From: Psychrobacter sanguinis | Lineage (GTDB): Bacteria; Pseudomonadota; Gammaproteobacteria; Pseudomonadales; Moraxellaceae | Direction of reading: 5' to 3' | NCBI RefSeq assembly: GCF_020736705.1 | Contig: NZ_CP085990.1 | Coordinates: forward strand, 3,251,064-3,315,063 | DNA: 64,000 nucleotides | Part shown: piece by piece, positions 18,477 to 28,701 of the stretch | How the letters are laid out: every line of letters starts with the position of its first letter | Numbering within the stretch: position 1 is the stretch's first letter | Made by a program: the position numbers and the translations under genes | The notes under the pieces: generated by a model | The model's input: the letters and a program-made list of their open reading frames with translations, nothing else | Database searches by the model: none | Told to the model about the DNA's origin: nothing

Positions 18477-19226
18477 AGGTTCCTATGGCTTGGTGGATAC
18501 CGTTTAATAAACTCAGAGATAGACAGACACGCTATATTAATGAAATGCTTAAGTCAGTTAGGGAAGGTAAAAAGACCGTTTACTGGGTTCAAGGCTTTGC
18601 GGGTACTGGTAAGACGACTGTCCTAGCTAACTTAGCAGTTAAACTAAGGGCAGATCGAAAGTCTTTGGGAGTTCGTGAGACTTATTGCTTTATTACGTAT
18701 ACTCATGCCATGAAAGAACTGATAAAGAAGACATTTGTTGCAGAGAATAAAGGCTTTATAAACATTCAAACACATACGAAATTTTTAAGGGACCAAAAGA
18801 AGTATGACTTTGTATTTCTCGATGAGGTACAAGACATTAGTCCTAATGATTTAAACAGAATAAAAGCTCTTTCGAACTTCTTATTTATAGCTGGTGACTG
18901 CGAACAAAGTATTTATCAGGGAAGCGCTGAAGAAACTCAAATCGATGAAATCTTTAAACCCAATAAGCTTGTTTTTACAGAGATTCTAAGACTAACAAAA
19001 TCCATGAGAGACTTAGCCAAAAAAATACTTCCTGATAGCAGAATTAATGAAGGCTCTCCAGAAAATACAAATGGCGATAATACACCCTTAATTGTTGAGT
19101 TTGACAGTGAGGCATCTGAATTTAGCTGGATTGCTGATAATGCGGTTCAGCGCGCAGCGCCAGGCAGCCCGAGTTGCATATTATTCACACACCATTCAGA
19201 TATTAAAAAATTCTTTTATCAAATAT

Positions 19227-20416
19227 CTCTGCACACGACAAAAAAACAAAAAAGTCTGTTAAAGCAAAGGCATAATAGTAATTTTCAAGACGAATCAGAC
19301 CATGCCAAACTTTAACAGACTTAGTGAAACTTTAACCCAAAACCTGAGTATGAACAAGGCAAGAATCACATGTTTGAGCCTAATGATAATAGCCCTGATT
19401 ACTGCTCAAAGCAGTAATCTTAAAAAAATAGCAAGACACCTTCCTAAGGGTGGTAAAACCGACAGTCACTATCGCAGACTACAGCGATTTTTTGCCGAAG
19501 CGAGGACAGACTACGATCAACTGGCTTTAATGATATATCGACTATTTAGGCTAGGCAAAGTCACCTTAACCATTGACCGTACCAACTGGAAATGGGGTAA
19601 AAGTAACCTCAACATCTTTATGCTAGGGGTGGTATATAAAGGGATAGCCATCCCCTTATACTGGCAAATGCTAGATAAGCGAGGTAATACAAACCATCTT
19701 GAACGCTGTGAACTTATTGAGCGGTTTATCAAACAATTTGGCAAAGATAACCTTGAGATGATAGTAGCGGACAGAGAGTTTGTTGGCGAAAAATGGTTTA
19801 ACTGGCTCACCAATAATCACATACCCTTTGCCATACGGATTAAGAAGAACAGTAAAGTTAAGAATCATCATGGCAAGTTGGTACAGATTAAAGAATTATT
19901 TCGCCATGTTAGCCATCAAGAAACATATCGACATGGGCGAATACTGACTGTCGATGGTTGTTTGGTTCGAGTATTTGCCAAGCGTGATAAAGACTATGAT
20001 TTAGTGATTGTGGCAACCAATCAACTAGAAACAGTGGATGCGATGACAAGCTATGCTAAGCGTTGGGAAATTGAGACTTTATTTGCTTGTCTAAAGGGGC
20101 GTGGCTTTAATCTTGAAGATACCCACTTAACCCATCTTGATCGGGTCAGTAAATTAGTCGCAGTGAACGCCTTAGCATTTTGTTGGGCTTATCATGTCGG
20201 TATTTATAAAGACAAAGATAAGCCGTTAAAACGCAAGTTAAAGTCAAACGCTCGACCTCAAGCCAGTTTGTTTGCGCTTGGCCTGGATTTATTGATCGAA
20301 GGTCTTCGCTTGGTGTTTTTTAACAATGATAAGACTGTATTTCGACAGTTAGTTAGCTTTTTAACCCCTAAACCTATGAAAATCGGGTGGGGATGATTTT
20401 TTTGTCGTGTGCAGAG
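19227..20416 (+). mobile_element. IS4-family element (1190 bp)
   Basis: Terminal inverted repeats CTCTGCACACGACAAAAA... and the mirror ...TTTTTGTCGTGTGCAGAG. Flanked by a perfect 9-bp duplication ATCAAATAT at 19218-19226 and 20417-20425. Complete and probably recent, since the interrupted gene is otherwise intact. Confidence 0.95.
19302..20396 (+). CDS. IS4-family transposase
   Basis: 364 aa DDE transposase. Asp in TIDRTNWKWG, Asp in IVADREFVG, and the IS4 signature Y-(2)-R-(3)-E-(6)-K as YAKRWEIETLFACLKGRG. Intact frame. Related to, but clearly different in sequence from, the IS4 copies at 56223-57406 and 62428-64000. Confidence 0.93.
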   Translation: MPNFNRLSETLTQNLSMNKARITCLSLMIIALITAQSSNLKKIARHLPKGGKTDSHYRRLQRFFAEARTDYDQLALMIYRLFRLGKVTLTIDRTNWKWGKSNLNIFMLGVVYKGIAIPLYWQMLDKRGNTNHLERCELIERFIKQFGKDNLEMIVADREFVGEKWFNWLTNNHIPFAIRIKKNSKVKNHHGKLVQIKELFRHVSHQETYRHGRILTVDGCLVRVFAKRDKDYDLVIVATNQLETVDAMTSYAKRWEIETLFACLKGRGFNLEDTHLTHLDRVSKLVAVNALAFCWAYHVGIYKDKDKPLKRKLKSNARPQASLFALGLDLLIEGLRLVFFNNDKTVFRQLVSFLTPKPMKIGWG

Positions 20417-20905
20417 ATCAAATATATAAATCTCAAAATATATCTCCAGCTGGACCTTTTGAAGACGTTAATCTAAATGACCATAATACTAAACTTGACT
20501 ATAGGCAAGTTAATGGCTATTTCAAACGTCACAAGCTACCTTATAGGTATTTAGGTAATAGCTTTGGCGAATTGGACGAAAGTGATAAGCAGCCTATTGT
20601 TTTTATCATGACCTACCATAGCTCAAAAGGGTTAGATTTCGATACAGTTTACGTTCCTCAATTGACTATTAACAAGCAGATAGTACTTCCACACGTTTTA
20701 GAAAAATCTCCAGGCTTAGATCAAAGGCTTTTATTTGTTGCTGTAACTCGGAGTCGTAAGGACCTATTCTTAACCTATAGTGGGAAAGCATCTCATAAAT
20801 ACATCACCGATTTACCAGCTGGTAGCTATGAGAAAATTGAAAACCCACATTTAGTAGATGATGATGAAGAAGACGATTGGGATATATTCTAATGGAAAAT
20901 AATAA

Positions 20906-21694
20906 GGTGGTGGTTCAAAAAGTAGGCTGAAAAAAAACAGGCTGAGAAATTGATAAAATAGTGAAATGCAAATCACACTATACATCAAATGCCCAGCCTG
21001 TCTAAGTGACAGTATAAAGAAAAATGGCTTCAAAAGCTATGGTAAACAAAACTATAAATGCAAAGACTGCAAACGGCAGTTTATTGGCGACCATGCCTTA
21101 ACGTACCAAGGCTGTCACTCCCAAAAAGATAGCAAAATACGCCATCTTATGGTTCGAGGCAGTGGCATAAAAGACATCGCTTGCGTTGAGAGAATCAGCA
21201 AAGGCAAAGTACTGGCCACCCTAAAAAAGTGTCACTACCAAATAACCCCCAAGCAAAGGCAATACGACTGTCTTGAAGTCGATGAGCTTTGGACATTCGT
21301 AGGCAAGAAGACCAACAAACAATGGCTAATTTATGCCTATCACCGTGACACAGGTGAAATTGTTGCCTATGTGTGGGGAAAACGAGACCTTAACACTGTC
21401 AAAAAGCTTAAAGCTAAACTGCAAGCCTTAGGCGTAAGTTGTGCTAGAATCGCTAGTGATACCTGGGATAGCTTTGTTACCGGTTTTAAGGGCTTTACCC
21501 AAGTCATTGGCAAGTTTTTCACGGTCGGTATTGAAGGTAATAATTGCACTATCAGACATCGAGTAAGGCGAGCATTTAGGCGAAGTTGTAACTTTTCTAA
21601 AAAGCTGGAAAATCACTTTAAAGCCTTTGATTTAGCTTTCTTTTACATCAATCATGGATATGTCTAATGTCAGCCTACTTTTTGAACCACCACC
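20906..21694 (+). mobile_element. IS1-family element (789 bp)
   Basis: Ends GGTGGTGGTTCAAAAAGTAG... and ...CTACTTTTTGAACCACCACC, flanked by an 8-bp duplication AATAATAA (20898-20905 and 21695-21702). Inserted 14 bases into the 680-aa gene, which would abolish its normal start. Confidence 0.93.
20966..21667 (+). CDS. IS1-family transposase, single-frame type
   Basis: 233 aa. N-terminal zinc-finger-like CPACLSDSIKKNG...CKDCKRQF and HTH; the catalytic part resembles InsB: VDELWTFVGKKTNKQWLIYAY, ASDTWDSF, and RHRVRRAFRRSCNFSKKLENH. Classical IS1 needs a frameshift between insA and insB; here both halves are in one frame, as in some IS1-family branches. Intact. Confidence 0.92.
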   Translation: MQITLYIKCPACLSDSIKKNGFKSYGKQNYKCKDCKRQFIGDHALTYQGCHSQKDSKIRHLMVRGSGIKDIACVERISKGKVLATLKKCHYQITPKQRQYDCLEVDELWTFVGKKTNKQWLIYAYHRDTGEIVAYVWGKRDLNTVKKLKAKLQALGVSCARIASDTWDSFVTGFKGFTQVIGKFFTVGIEGNNCTIRHRVRRAFRRSCNFSKKLENHFKAFDLAFFYINHGYV

Positions 21695-23629
21695 AATAAT
21701 AATTCTATAGCAAACAGCAACTGTATACTTATTACCCACAAGGAATGGTTGGATTGGCTAGCATTCGGCTACTTGCGTACTTCACCATCACGCATTACTT
21801 ATTTTGATGGATCTCAATCAAGTTTCGAACTACTATTAAGCTACAGTACGATTAGTATCGGCTCAATTACAGAAGAAGATGGCTTTTTGATAGCTAGCTT
21901 GGTTGATGACTATAACGACTCAGACCTCCATATATCGCGAAATTCTTCTACATTGTATATATCCATACAAGCTGTTCAAACTTTTTATTCATTGACACAT
22001 CACGCACTTAATCTGCTAGAAAATGAGATTTTACAGTCTCACTCTATTGTTAGATATGACCCAAGCATTGAGCGTCTCTGGACTGAGTGGGTAGGTTATC
22101 AAATTAAACTAAGAGATCATGATAAAGGAAATAAACTTCTTGAAATACTCGATTATCCTAAGTTTTTAGAAACCCCAGATCTTATTAATAATAATTTATT
22201 TAATGATATATTAATAAGCTATGGTCATACACAGCTACCTGAGAAGCTAAAGAGCTTTCATAACAAAACATTATATCCTTGGTTATTCATTAACTATAAA
22301 TTAAGTAAAAATAATAAAAATATATTCAACAATTGTAGGGCTTTACGGAAAGAAATTAAGGAGTTAGATGACGCCTACTCAAATGGTGCAGAATCTTATA
22401 TTCAAACTGATAATAGCCCTCTGACTCATCAGCCATTTTTAGTATCTGAAAAAGTGCTCCTCGATAATATAGTTAATTCCGAAAGCCACTTTTTAGCATC
22501 ATCATTCTTAGCTCATTATTACAACCTTTCGGATAATAATTATTTAGAAAGTAACCTAGAGTTCTTGAAGAAAGACTTAGCGTTTTTAGACACCCTATAT
22601 TCAAAAACTGACTTTTCTAAACTTATTATATATTATTTAGGTAGAAGATTAGATGAAGGCTATTTAAACTATCTATATAACGCTAAAAATATAAGTCAAC
22701 TGCAATCTAATGTGTTTGATATTAATTTCTTCTCTGAATTAGAGAGAACTGAACTACCCGTAAGTAACTTTAATGAAGAAGATATCCAAAATATCGTAAA
22801 TGACGTCAAAGCTAAGGCTGAAGAAATAGAGCGTATTTATAATGAAAGTCTAAATAAGCCACAAGAGCAACAAAGTGTAAAGAATACTCCTGAACAAAAC
22901 ACAACTAATGATAAAGAAAAAATCACTAAGCCTCATTCAGGCGAAGATACATCTAATGGTCTAAAAGCAGAAAATGTATCGACAGGTGATTCCGAAGGTC
23001 AGAATACTAAGAATAATACTAACCCTAATCAGCTCGAGTCAGAAACTGCGGTCTCATCTACCGACGAAAACTCTATAAGCGGCTCTCAAGGTGATGCTCA
23101 ACCAGCCCAACAAGCGGCTAATGATTTGACTGATAGTGATACTCTAATGAATCAACCTACTCCCCAAGATGATAAAGAGAATACCGATGCTCTGGACTCG
23201 GAAAACCAGGATATCGCTAGGCAGGTAGATGAATCTAGTGATGATTACCCAAACAATAAAGAAGAAGCTAATCATAACAAGCCCAGTAGCTCTAATAAGG
23301 ATGAGCTAAATAAAATAGGGGGTGCAAACCAGATAGGTTTGTCACCAACGAAATCTCCGGATAATCAAGTTGAAGGAGTGGGAAATAAAAGTGTTAATAC
23401 CAACGTTAATAATACAGAGCAAGAAAATCAGGACCTTACTTCTAGTGAACAAATGTCATTCCTCGATAATTTTATAGAGGTTGATAGAAGTCAGTTAATT
23501 CAAGATGCCAAAAATGTAATATCGGAATTAGCATCAGACGAGAAGACAAGTGGTAGCGCTTTTAAAAAGCACTTTTTAAGAAAACGACCTGAATATATTA
23601 AGGTACTCCCCAATGTCTAGACCAAATTA

Positions 23630-24529
23630 TCATAAAATTAAGATAGAGTTGGGTTGATAAAACGATTTATTATCCGAACTATTGTTAGCCAGATAAACCT
23701 GTGCAGGAGTATGGTAATCGAGCGACTGATGTAAACGCTCATGATTGTAAAACTCGAAATACTCTTTCAAACCTGCTCTTGCCTGACTGACTGTCTCAAA
23801 CTGTCGCAAATACACGCATTCATACTTCACTGACCGCCAAAGCCTTTCCACAAAGATATTATCCAGTGCCCTACCGCGACCATCCATACTGATAGCAATA
23901 CCCTGCTCAATGAGCGGTCTGGTAAATCTTGGGCTGGTAAACTGAGAGCCTTGATCTGTATTAAAAATCTCACAGCGTAACCCATTGTGCAATAAGCTGC
24001 TCACCGTATCCACGCAGAAATCCGCCTCAAGCGTGGTAGATAGCGACCAGTCTAGAACATAACGACTGTACCAATCTATCACCGCCATCAAATATACGAA
24101 GCCCTTGGCTAGGCGAATATAGGTGATATCAGTACTCCACACTTGATTACAACGGCTAATCGGTACATGCCTAAGCAAGTACGGGTAAACTTGATGCTCA
24201 GAGTTAGGCTTACTCGTGTTAGGATGCTGATAAATAGCGTCTAGCCCCATTTGCCGTAGTAAGCGCCTAACTCGCTTTTCTCCCACTTGATAGCCTAGTT
24301 GCCTCAAATACGCTGTCATGCGTTTAACCCCATAAAATGGGGTCTTGGTGTACTGCTGGTCAAGCAGGTTCATCAGGGTAATATCAAGCTCGCTGATGGG
24401 CTTTGGCTGATAGTACAGACTTGAGCGGTTGATACTGAGTAATTCACATTGCTTACGAACACTAAAATCCTTGTTGTCAGGTTCTAGCAGTTGTTTACGA
24501 GTGCTCAGGGTAGCTGTAAGGACTTTTTT
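23630..24529 (-). CDS. IS3 element B OrfB transposase (copy 2, frame entered by -1 shift)
   Basis: Identical to copy 1 OrfB: DDE core in TDITYIR, NTDQGSQF and VERLWRSVKYE. First in-frame Met at 24373; the frame is open up to the slippery site. Confidence 0.88.
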   Translation of the reverse strand, partial: KKVLTATLSTRKQLLEPDNKDFSVRKQCELLSINRSSLYYQPKPISELDITLMNLLDQQYTKTPFYGVKRMTAYLRQLGYQVGEKRVRRLLRQMGLDAIYQHPNTSKPNSEHQVYPYLLRHVPISRCNQVWSTDITYIRLAKGFVYLMAVIDWYSRYVLDWSLSTTLEADFCVDTVSSLLHNGLRCEIFNTDQGSQFTSPRFTRPLIEQGIAISMDGRGRALDNIFVERLWRSVKYECVYLRQFETVSQARAGLKEYFEFYNHERLHQSLDYHTPAQVYLANNSSDNKSFYQPNSILIL

Positions 24530-24795
24530 TTAAGCCAGTCTCTTTCGCTTATAACTTGCCCTAGCTGCCTATGTAGTTCATCGATAATAGCTTGCTGGGC
24601 TTGTTCGTTGGCTTGCTGTTTGGTATTGAATGCAGTAGGGATAACTGCCAAAGCCTGCTTTTTCCAGTTGCTGATTTGGGTTGCATGAACCCCATATTCT
24701 GTGGTTAACTCGTTGAGGGTCTTGTGTTCTTTGATGGCTTCAACGGCGACTTTGCTTTTAAATTCAGCATTGTGACGCTTACGTACTTTTGTCAT
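24505..24795 (-). CDS. IS3 element B OrfA (copy 2)
   Basis: 96 aa, identical to copy 1 OrfA, with the same A8G slippery run for -1 frameshifting close to its end. Confidence 0.9.
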   Translation of the reverse strand: MTKVRKRHNAEFKSKVAVEAIKEHKTLNELTTEYGVHATQISNWKKQALAVIPTAFNTKQQANEQAQQAIIDELHRQLGQVISERDWLKKKSLQLP

Positions 24796-25171
24796 TAGAT
24801 AGACCTCTTTTTCTAAAGGTTATTCTATCTTATTTGCTACAATTTTTTGGTCTAGTTTTCCGGGAGTATTATATATCGAGATATTCTCAGACTGCAAAAA
24901 ACTTAAAGATTTTTATGCATCCTTCGCTGAACAAGCTGGCATTGATGAAATGAAAGACTATACTCGCTTCACTCAATTTGAGAAGGAAATTTTATCTATA
25001 CAGATTTAATAGACATAGCGTAAGCATCCGACCAACCCCTATTGCGGTGGCACCCAGCGATGAGGCAACAACTCATCCAGATCCTCTTGAGTAGGCAGGC
25101 GTCTTAGCACGTCTGTCAAATAAGCAGACACATCCAAGCCATTTAAGCGAGCTGACTGAATGATTGACATA

Positions 25172-26295
25172 ATACCAATTCCACAAAATAATATACAATA
25201 TAATCAACTCAACAACATAATAGAATCATATGCCGAAAAAGACCCCTAGAAATCATAAACTCACAGACCACGATTTTCTGCAACTATCTAAAACAGAAGG
25301 CAATGCCAGAGCGCGAATCAGACTACTCATGCTGCATCAACTGAGTCAAGGTCATCCTATAGCGACCGTAGCAGAGAACTTTGGCTATAACCCTAGAGGC
25401 GTCTATACCATAAGAAGGAAATACTGGTTGCATGGTATCACTAGTGTCTATGACGCAGCTGGCAGAGGCAGAAAGAGTCTTTTAGCAGAAAAAGACATAG
25501 AACCATTCAAACAAGCGATAGTAGAAGCTCAGCAGCAAAGAGGTGGTGGTAGGCTCACGGCAAAAGACATCGCACAAATCGCCAAGGAACAATTTAACGC
25601 CAACTATACCCCTAAAGCGATCTATCCTCTCATGAAACGTATTGGTATGAGCTGGATATCTGCGCGTAGTCAGCATCCTAAGGCAGATCCTAAAGTCATG
25701 GAGGCATATAAAAAAACTTCCTTGAGCAGGTAAAGCAAGTTCTACCTGATGGTGTTGATATCAAGCAAGTTGATATATGGTTTCAGGATGAAACACGTAT
25801 TGGCCAACAAGGCTCTATCACAAGGGTTTGGCACTATAAAGGACAAAGACCTCGAGTCGTCAGGCAACAGCAGTTTGAATCGACTTATCTATTTGGTGCC
25901 TTTAATCCGGCGACAGGTGAGAGTGTTGGACTTGTTCTACCTTATGTGAATAAGCAAGCCATGGCATTGCATATGGAGGAAATCAGTAAAGCTGTTCCTG
26001 AAGGTCGGCATGCCGTGGTGGTTATGGATGGGGCGCTATGGCACCAACCAAGTTTGGATCAAGACAATGTGACCATGCTTAAATTGCCTCCCTACTCACC
26101 TGAGCTTAACCCTGCTGAACAGGTATGGCAGTACCTTAAACAGCATTGGTTATCTAATCGCTGTTTTGAGAGTTATGATGCGATTGTCGATGCGGCATGT
26201 GACGCTTGGAATGCATTGTGTAATGAGACTAACTTAATTAGGTCTATCACTCAGCGGGAGTGGTGCGACTTGAGTGTTATTTTTTAGAATTGGTA
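25172..26295 (+). mobile_element. IS630-family element inserted in IS66 tnpC
   Basis: Ends TACCAATTCCACAAAATAA... and ...TTTTTTAGAATTGGTA are inverted repeats, at a duplicated TA as usual for IS630/Tc1. Boundaries may be off by one or two bases. The target is the IS66 tnpC gene. Confidence 0.88.
25230..26287 (+). CDS. IS630-family transposase, two frames joined by a -1 shift
   Basis: The first frame (25230-25733, 167 aa) has the HTH part (VAENFGYNPRGVYTIRRKYW). The second, in the -1 frame from about 25712 to 26287, has the DDE core: IWFQDETRIGQQG, VVVMDGALWHQ and PPYSPELNPAEQVWQYLK. The overlap contains an A7 run (TATAAAAAAACTTCC, about 25708-25722), where -1 slippage gives ...AYKKNFLEQVKQV. 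It is either programmed frameshifting, common in this family, or a simple indel; I favour the former. Confidence 0.8.
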
Positions 26296-27964
26296 TAATA
26301 TTCGCAGCCCGCTGCCCACTTCGCAGCGAACCGGCAAACAACCAGTTTTTACGCCCAAGTGCCCACGGACGCATCTGATTCTCCGCCCAATTATTATCAA
26401 TCGGCAGCCTGCCATCATCTAGATACTGAGTCAGCGCCTGCCAACGTTTCAGGCAATAATCCATCGCCTTACTAATACTGGCATTTTTAGTGGTTAACTG
26501 TCTTTTTTCTTGTAACCATTGGTGCAGCTTATCGGCAATTGGTTTGGCTTTTTCTTGCCTGATTTGCCGAACTACTTGGGGATCTCTTGGTATTGGGGGT
26601 GTATTTTTTTCAAATCGCTCATCAATCTCACGTTCAATGGCATACAACTGCCTAAATAACGTTAATGCTTCAATGCTCACGATACTTTGCCCAGTGACAT
26701 GCAGTTCATGAAATTTACGCCGTGCATGAGCCAGACAAACGATTTCTGTCACACCTTGATGAAATAAGAACTTATACCCGCTGTAATCATCGCAAACCAG
26801 CTTACCGCGCCACTTATCTAAAAAGGCTTTAGGATGCTCATTACGACGACTTTCAGCAAAGTCATAGACCACCGCCTTTAAGGAGCTGTGCTGTGGCGTA
26901 AGATACGCCCAGACATAGCCTTTTTTTAATGATTTACCACCTACCTTTACATGGTTCTTCATGATAGATACCGGGGTTTCATCGGCATGTAAGATAGGCT
27001 CAGACAGTAATAGTTCATGCAAGCGACTGACTAAAGGCTCAAGGGCGACGCCGCAGCGTCCTACCCAATCTGCCATAGTAGCATCGGGGATATTTACCCC
27101 ACTTCGCTGATAGATAATATTTTGCCGATATAGGGGCTGATGGTCTGCATATTTGCTAATAAGGATGTGTGCAAGCAGCTCTGGGGTGGCGATGCTTTTG
27201 TTAATAATCTGCTTGGGGGTAGCCGCTTGATGAATGATGTCACACTCACGGCATACCCATTTAGGGTAGATGTGACGCTCAATATAAAACTGCTTAGGGA
27301 TAATGCCAAGTTTGTCTTGTTTATCCTCCCCAATTCGCTTCATTTGACAGCCGCAGTCACAGACGGTGGTAAGTGGTTCGTGAACCTGGGTTTTCACCTC
27401 AAGGTTGTCAGGAATCACTGTGTATTTGGCACGCTTTGTTTTTTTAGGCTGATCAGTAGCTGAAGCTGGCAGCTCATCTGTCTTCTCTTTGGCGGCTTTA
27501 AGCTCAGCCTCATCAATGAGGATTTCTGCCTGAGTACGATCAATAGCAGGGAGCTTGGCAAGCTCATCTTGGCTTAAGCCGCTAAGGTAGTCATCTCGGA
27601 TTTGTTCAAGATGCGCTAAGTCCTCTTGCGCCGCCTCATAGTTTAAGTGGGTTTGTCTGGCAGTGATGCCTTCGCTTTTTTGTCCATAGAGCCGGTGAAT
27701 AAGCCGCTTTTGTTTTTCGATGAGCTCAAGCACTTGTTCATATAGCTTGTGGTTTTCTTCAACCACTTGGTTAAAAAGCTGCTGTAGTTGATCGTGACTT
27801 GTGTTTGTTTGAACAAGCTGTTGCTGCAGGTGCTCATTACGCTGTTCAAGCAGGTGGATTTTCACCAGAAGCTCGGCGTAAGTGGGGTCTTTTGATAAGT
27901 CGGATAAGTTGGCAACAGTCATGGCGATATGTTGCCAGAGTTTTATTTGCCTGTCATCTGCTAT

Positions 27965-28309
27965 TTATAGGATGGGGGTTAATTTATCTTTGCCCATGTT
28001 ACGCCAAGGCAGTCCACTGATTAAGGCATTAAATTGTTCACGGTTGATGCTGATACCAGTTTGAGTGGTGGTGAGCTGTTTGGTTAAGCCATGAAATTTA
28101 TTGTCATCAAGCTGACGGCTACAAAGCCATACGCCAAGCCCATCATGAATGAATACTTTTAGGCGTGTGCCTGCTTTGTTGTAAAACAGGTAGGCACAGT
28201 GAGGGCGAATGCTTTGGTGCTCGGTGAGGATGTGGGCCAGTAGTTTGCCACTACCACATCGCATGTCCATAGGCGTGGTGGATAGCCAGATGTGAGTGAT
28301 GGGTATCAT
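27965..28309 (-). CDS. tnpB: IS66 TnpB (copy B)
   Basis: 114 aa, full-length IS66 Orf2. Starts MIPITHIWLSTTPMDMRCG and contains YLFYNKAGTRLKVFIHDGLG. Start overlaps the tnpA stop (ATGA). The role in transposition is poorly defined but it is required in this family. Confidence 0.9.
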   Translation of the reverse strand: MIPITHIWLSTTPMDMRCGSGKLLAHILTEHQSIRPHCAYLFYNKAGTRLKVFIHDGLGVWLCSRQLDDNKFHGLTKQLTTTQTGISINREQFNALISGLPWRNMGKDKLTPIL

Positions 28310-28701
28310 TGCAGTCCTCGTAGTAGGTCAATCAAGCTTTGAGTGTCTATTTGGCTAATGTTGAGGTTTATCGTCCCAGATGCTCGAGCTGTGATTTGCA
28401 GTTTGATGTTTTGTATGACGGAGGCTGAGCCTAGATGCGCACCTTCAGGCTCAAGATGGATTGGGATAAAGTGCGGGTTTGGATCATGAGACCTGTTTAT
28501 AGCACCAGGTAATGTGTCAGCTTGATTCTGCTTGCGCTGATACTGGCGTTTCCAGTTATGTAGAAGGTTTTGGTTGATGCCATGCTCTCGAGCGATACTG
28601 GCAATTGATCGACCTGAGTCTGTCGCTTCTTTTACTAAAAGTGCTTTAAACTCGGCGCTGTAAGTTCTTCGTTTGGGTGTATTAGGAGATTGTGTTGTCA
28701 T
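28306..28701 (-). CDS. tnpA: IS66 TnpA (copy B)
   Basis: HTH protein like copy A (RRTYSAEFKALLVKEA, IAREHGINQNLLHNWK). The frame is open to 28743, but the ATG at 28701 (MTTQ) is preferred because the inverted repeat occupies the upstream part. About 10 residues differ from copy A. Confidence 0.85.
   Translation of the reverse strand: MTTQSPNTPKRRTYSAEFKALLVKEATDSGRSIASIAREHGINQNLLHNWKRQYQRKQNQADTLPGAINRSHDPNPHFIPIHLEPEGAHLGSASVIQNIKLQITARASGTINLNISQIDTQSLIDLLRGLQ

Larger units (their letters stand above)
18485..20892 (+). pseudogene. Compact UvrD-like SF1 helicase/ATPase (402 aa when intact), split by IS4
   Basis: Removing the IS4 (19227-20416) and one copy of its 9-bp target duplication joins ...FFYQI to YKSQNISPAG in frame, giving 402 aa. 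Motifs: Walker A GFAGTGKTT (37-45), Walker B FLDEVQD (111-117), motif III-like GDCEQSIYQ (137-145), motif V TYHSSKGLDFDTVYVP and motif VI LLFVAVTRSRKDLF near the C-terminus. It ends in an acidic tail (DDDEEDDWDIF). This is a SF1A helicase core at about half the length of UvrD/Rep, with no room for the large 1B/2B insertions. It sits between the Hsp70-like gene and the 680-aa gene, whose start overlaps its stop (TAATG). Confidence 0.85.
23599..24871 (-). mobile_element. IS3-family element B, copy 2 (about 1273 bp)
   Basis: Same length, ends and orientation as copy 1 (14371-15643). The flanking TATAT occurs at 23594-23598 and 24872-24876. Excising the element with one TATAT restores the frame of the host gene, so these boundaries are well supported. 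Confidence 0.9.
20892..25009 (+). pseudogene. Unknown 680-aa protein with long disordered acidic linker, split by IS1 and IS3
   Basis: The ATG at 20892 overlaps the helicase stop (TAATG). Removing IS1 (20906-21694, 8-bp duplication) joins MENNN to SIANSNCILITHKEWLDWL. Removing IS3-B copy 2 (23599-24871, 5-bp duplication) joins RKRPEYI to EIFSDCKKLKDFYASF, ending ...EKEILSIQI at 25009: 680 aa in one frame. Residues 1 to about 370 look globular with no motif I recognise. About 380-580 is low-complexity, rich in N, D, E, Q, S and probably disordered. The last ~100 residues are again helical and charged. No signal peptide or membrane segment. Being co-transcribed with the chaperone-like and helicase genes suggests a shared pathway; the function is unknown. 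Confidence 0.75.
25039..27922 (-). pseudogene. tnpC: IS66 transposase TnpC, split by IS630
   Basis: The 5' part (27922-26298) encodes ~540 residues: an N-terminal coiled-coil (LLVKIHLLEQRNEHLQQQL), a zinc-finger-like CDCGCQ...CREC region, and the catalytic core with LHADETPVSIM, VCDDYSGYKFL, LAHARRKFHEL and NNWAENQMRPWALGRKNWLF. The last ~43 codons (SIIQSARLNGLDVSAYLTDVL... to HRWVPPQ, stop at 25039) lie on the other side of the IS630. The parts join in frame (AANI then MSIIQS). Inactivated as sequenced. Confidence 0.9.

Noticed and set aside
21749..21751. TTG start for the third operon gene
   Set aside because: The reconstructed frame across the IS1 begins with ATG at 20892, overlapping the helicase stop.
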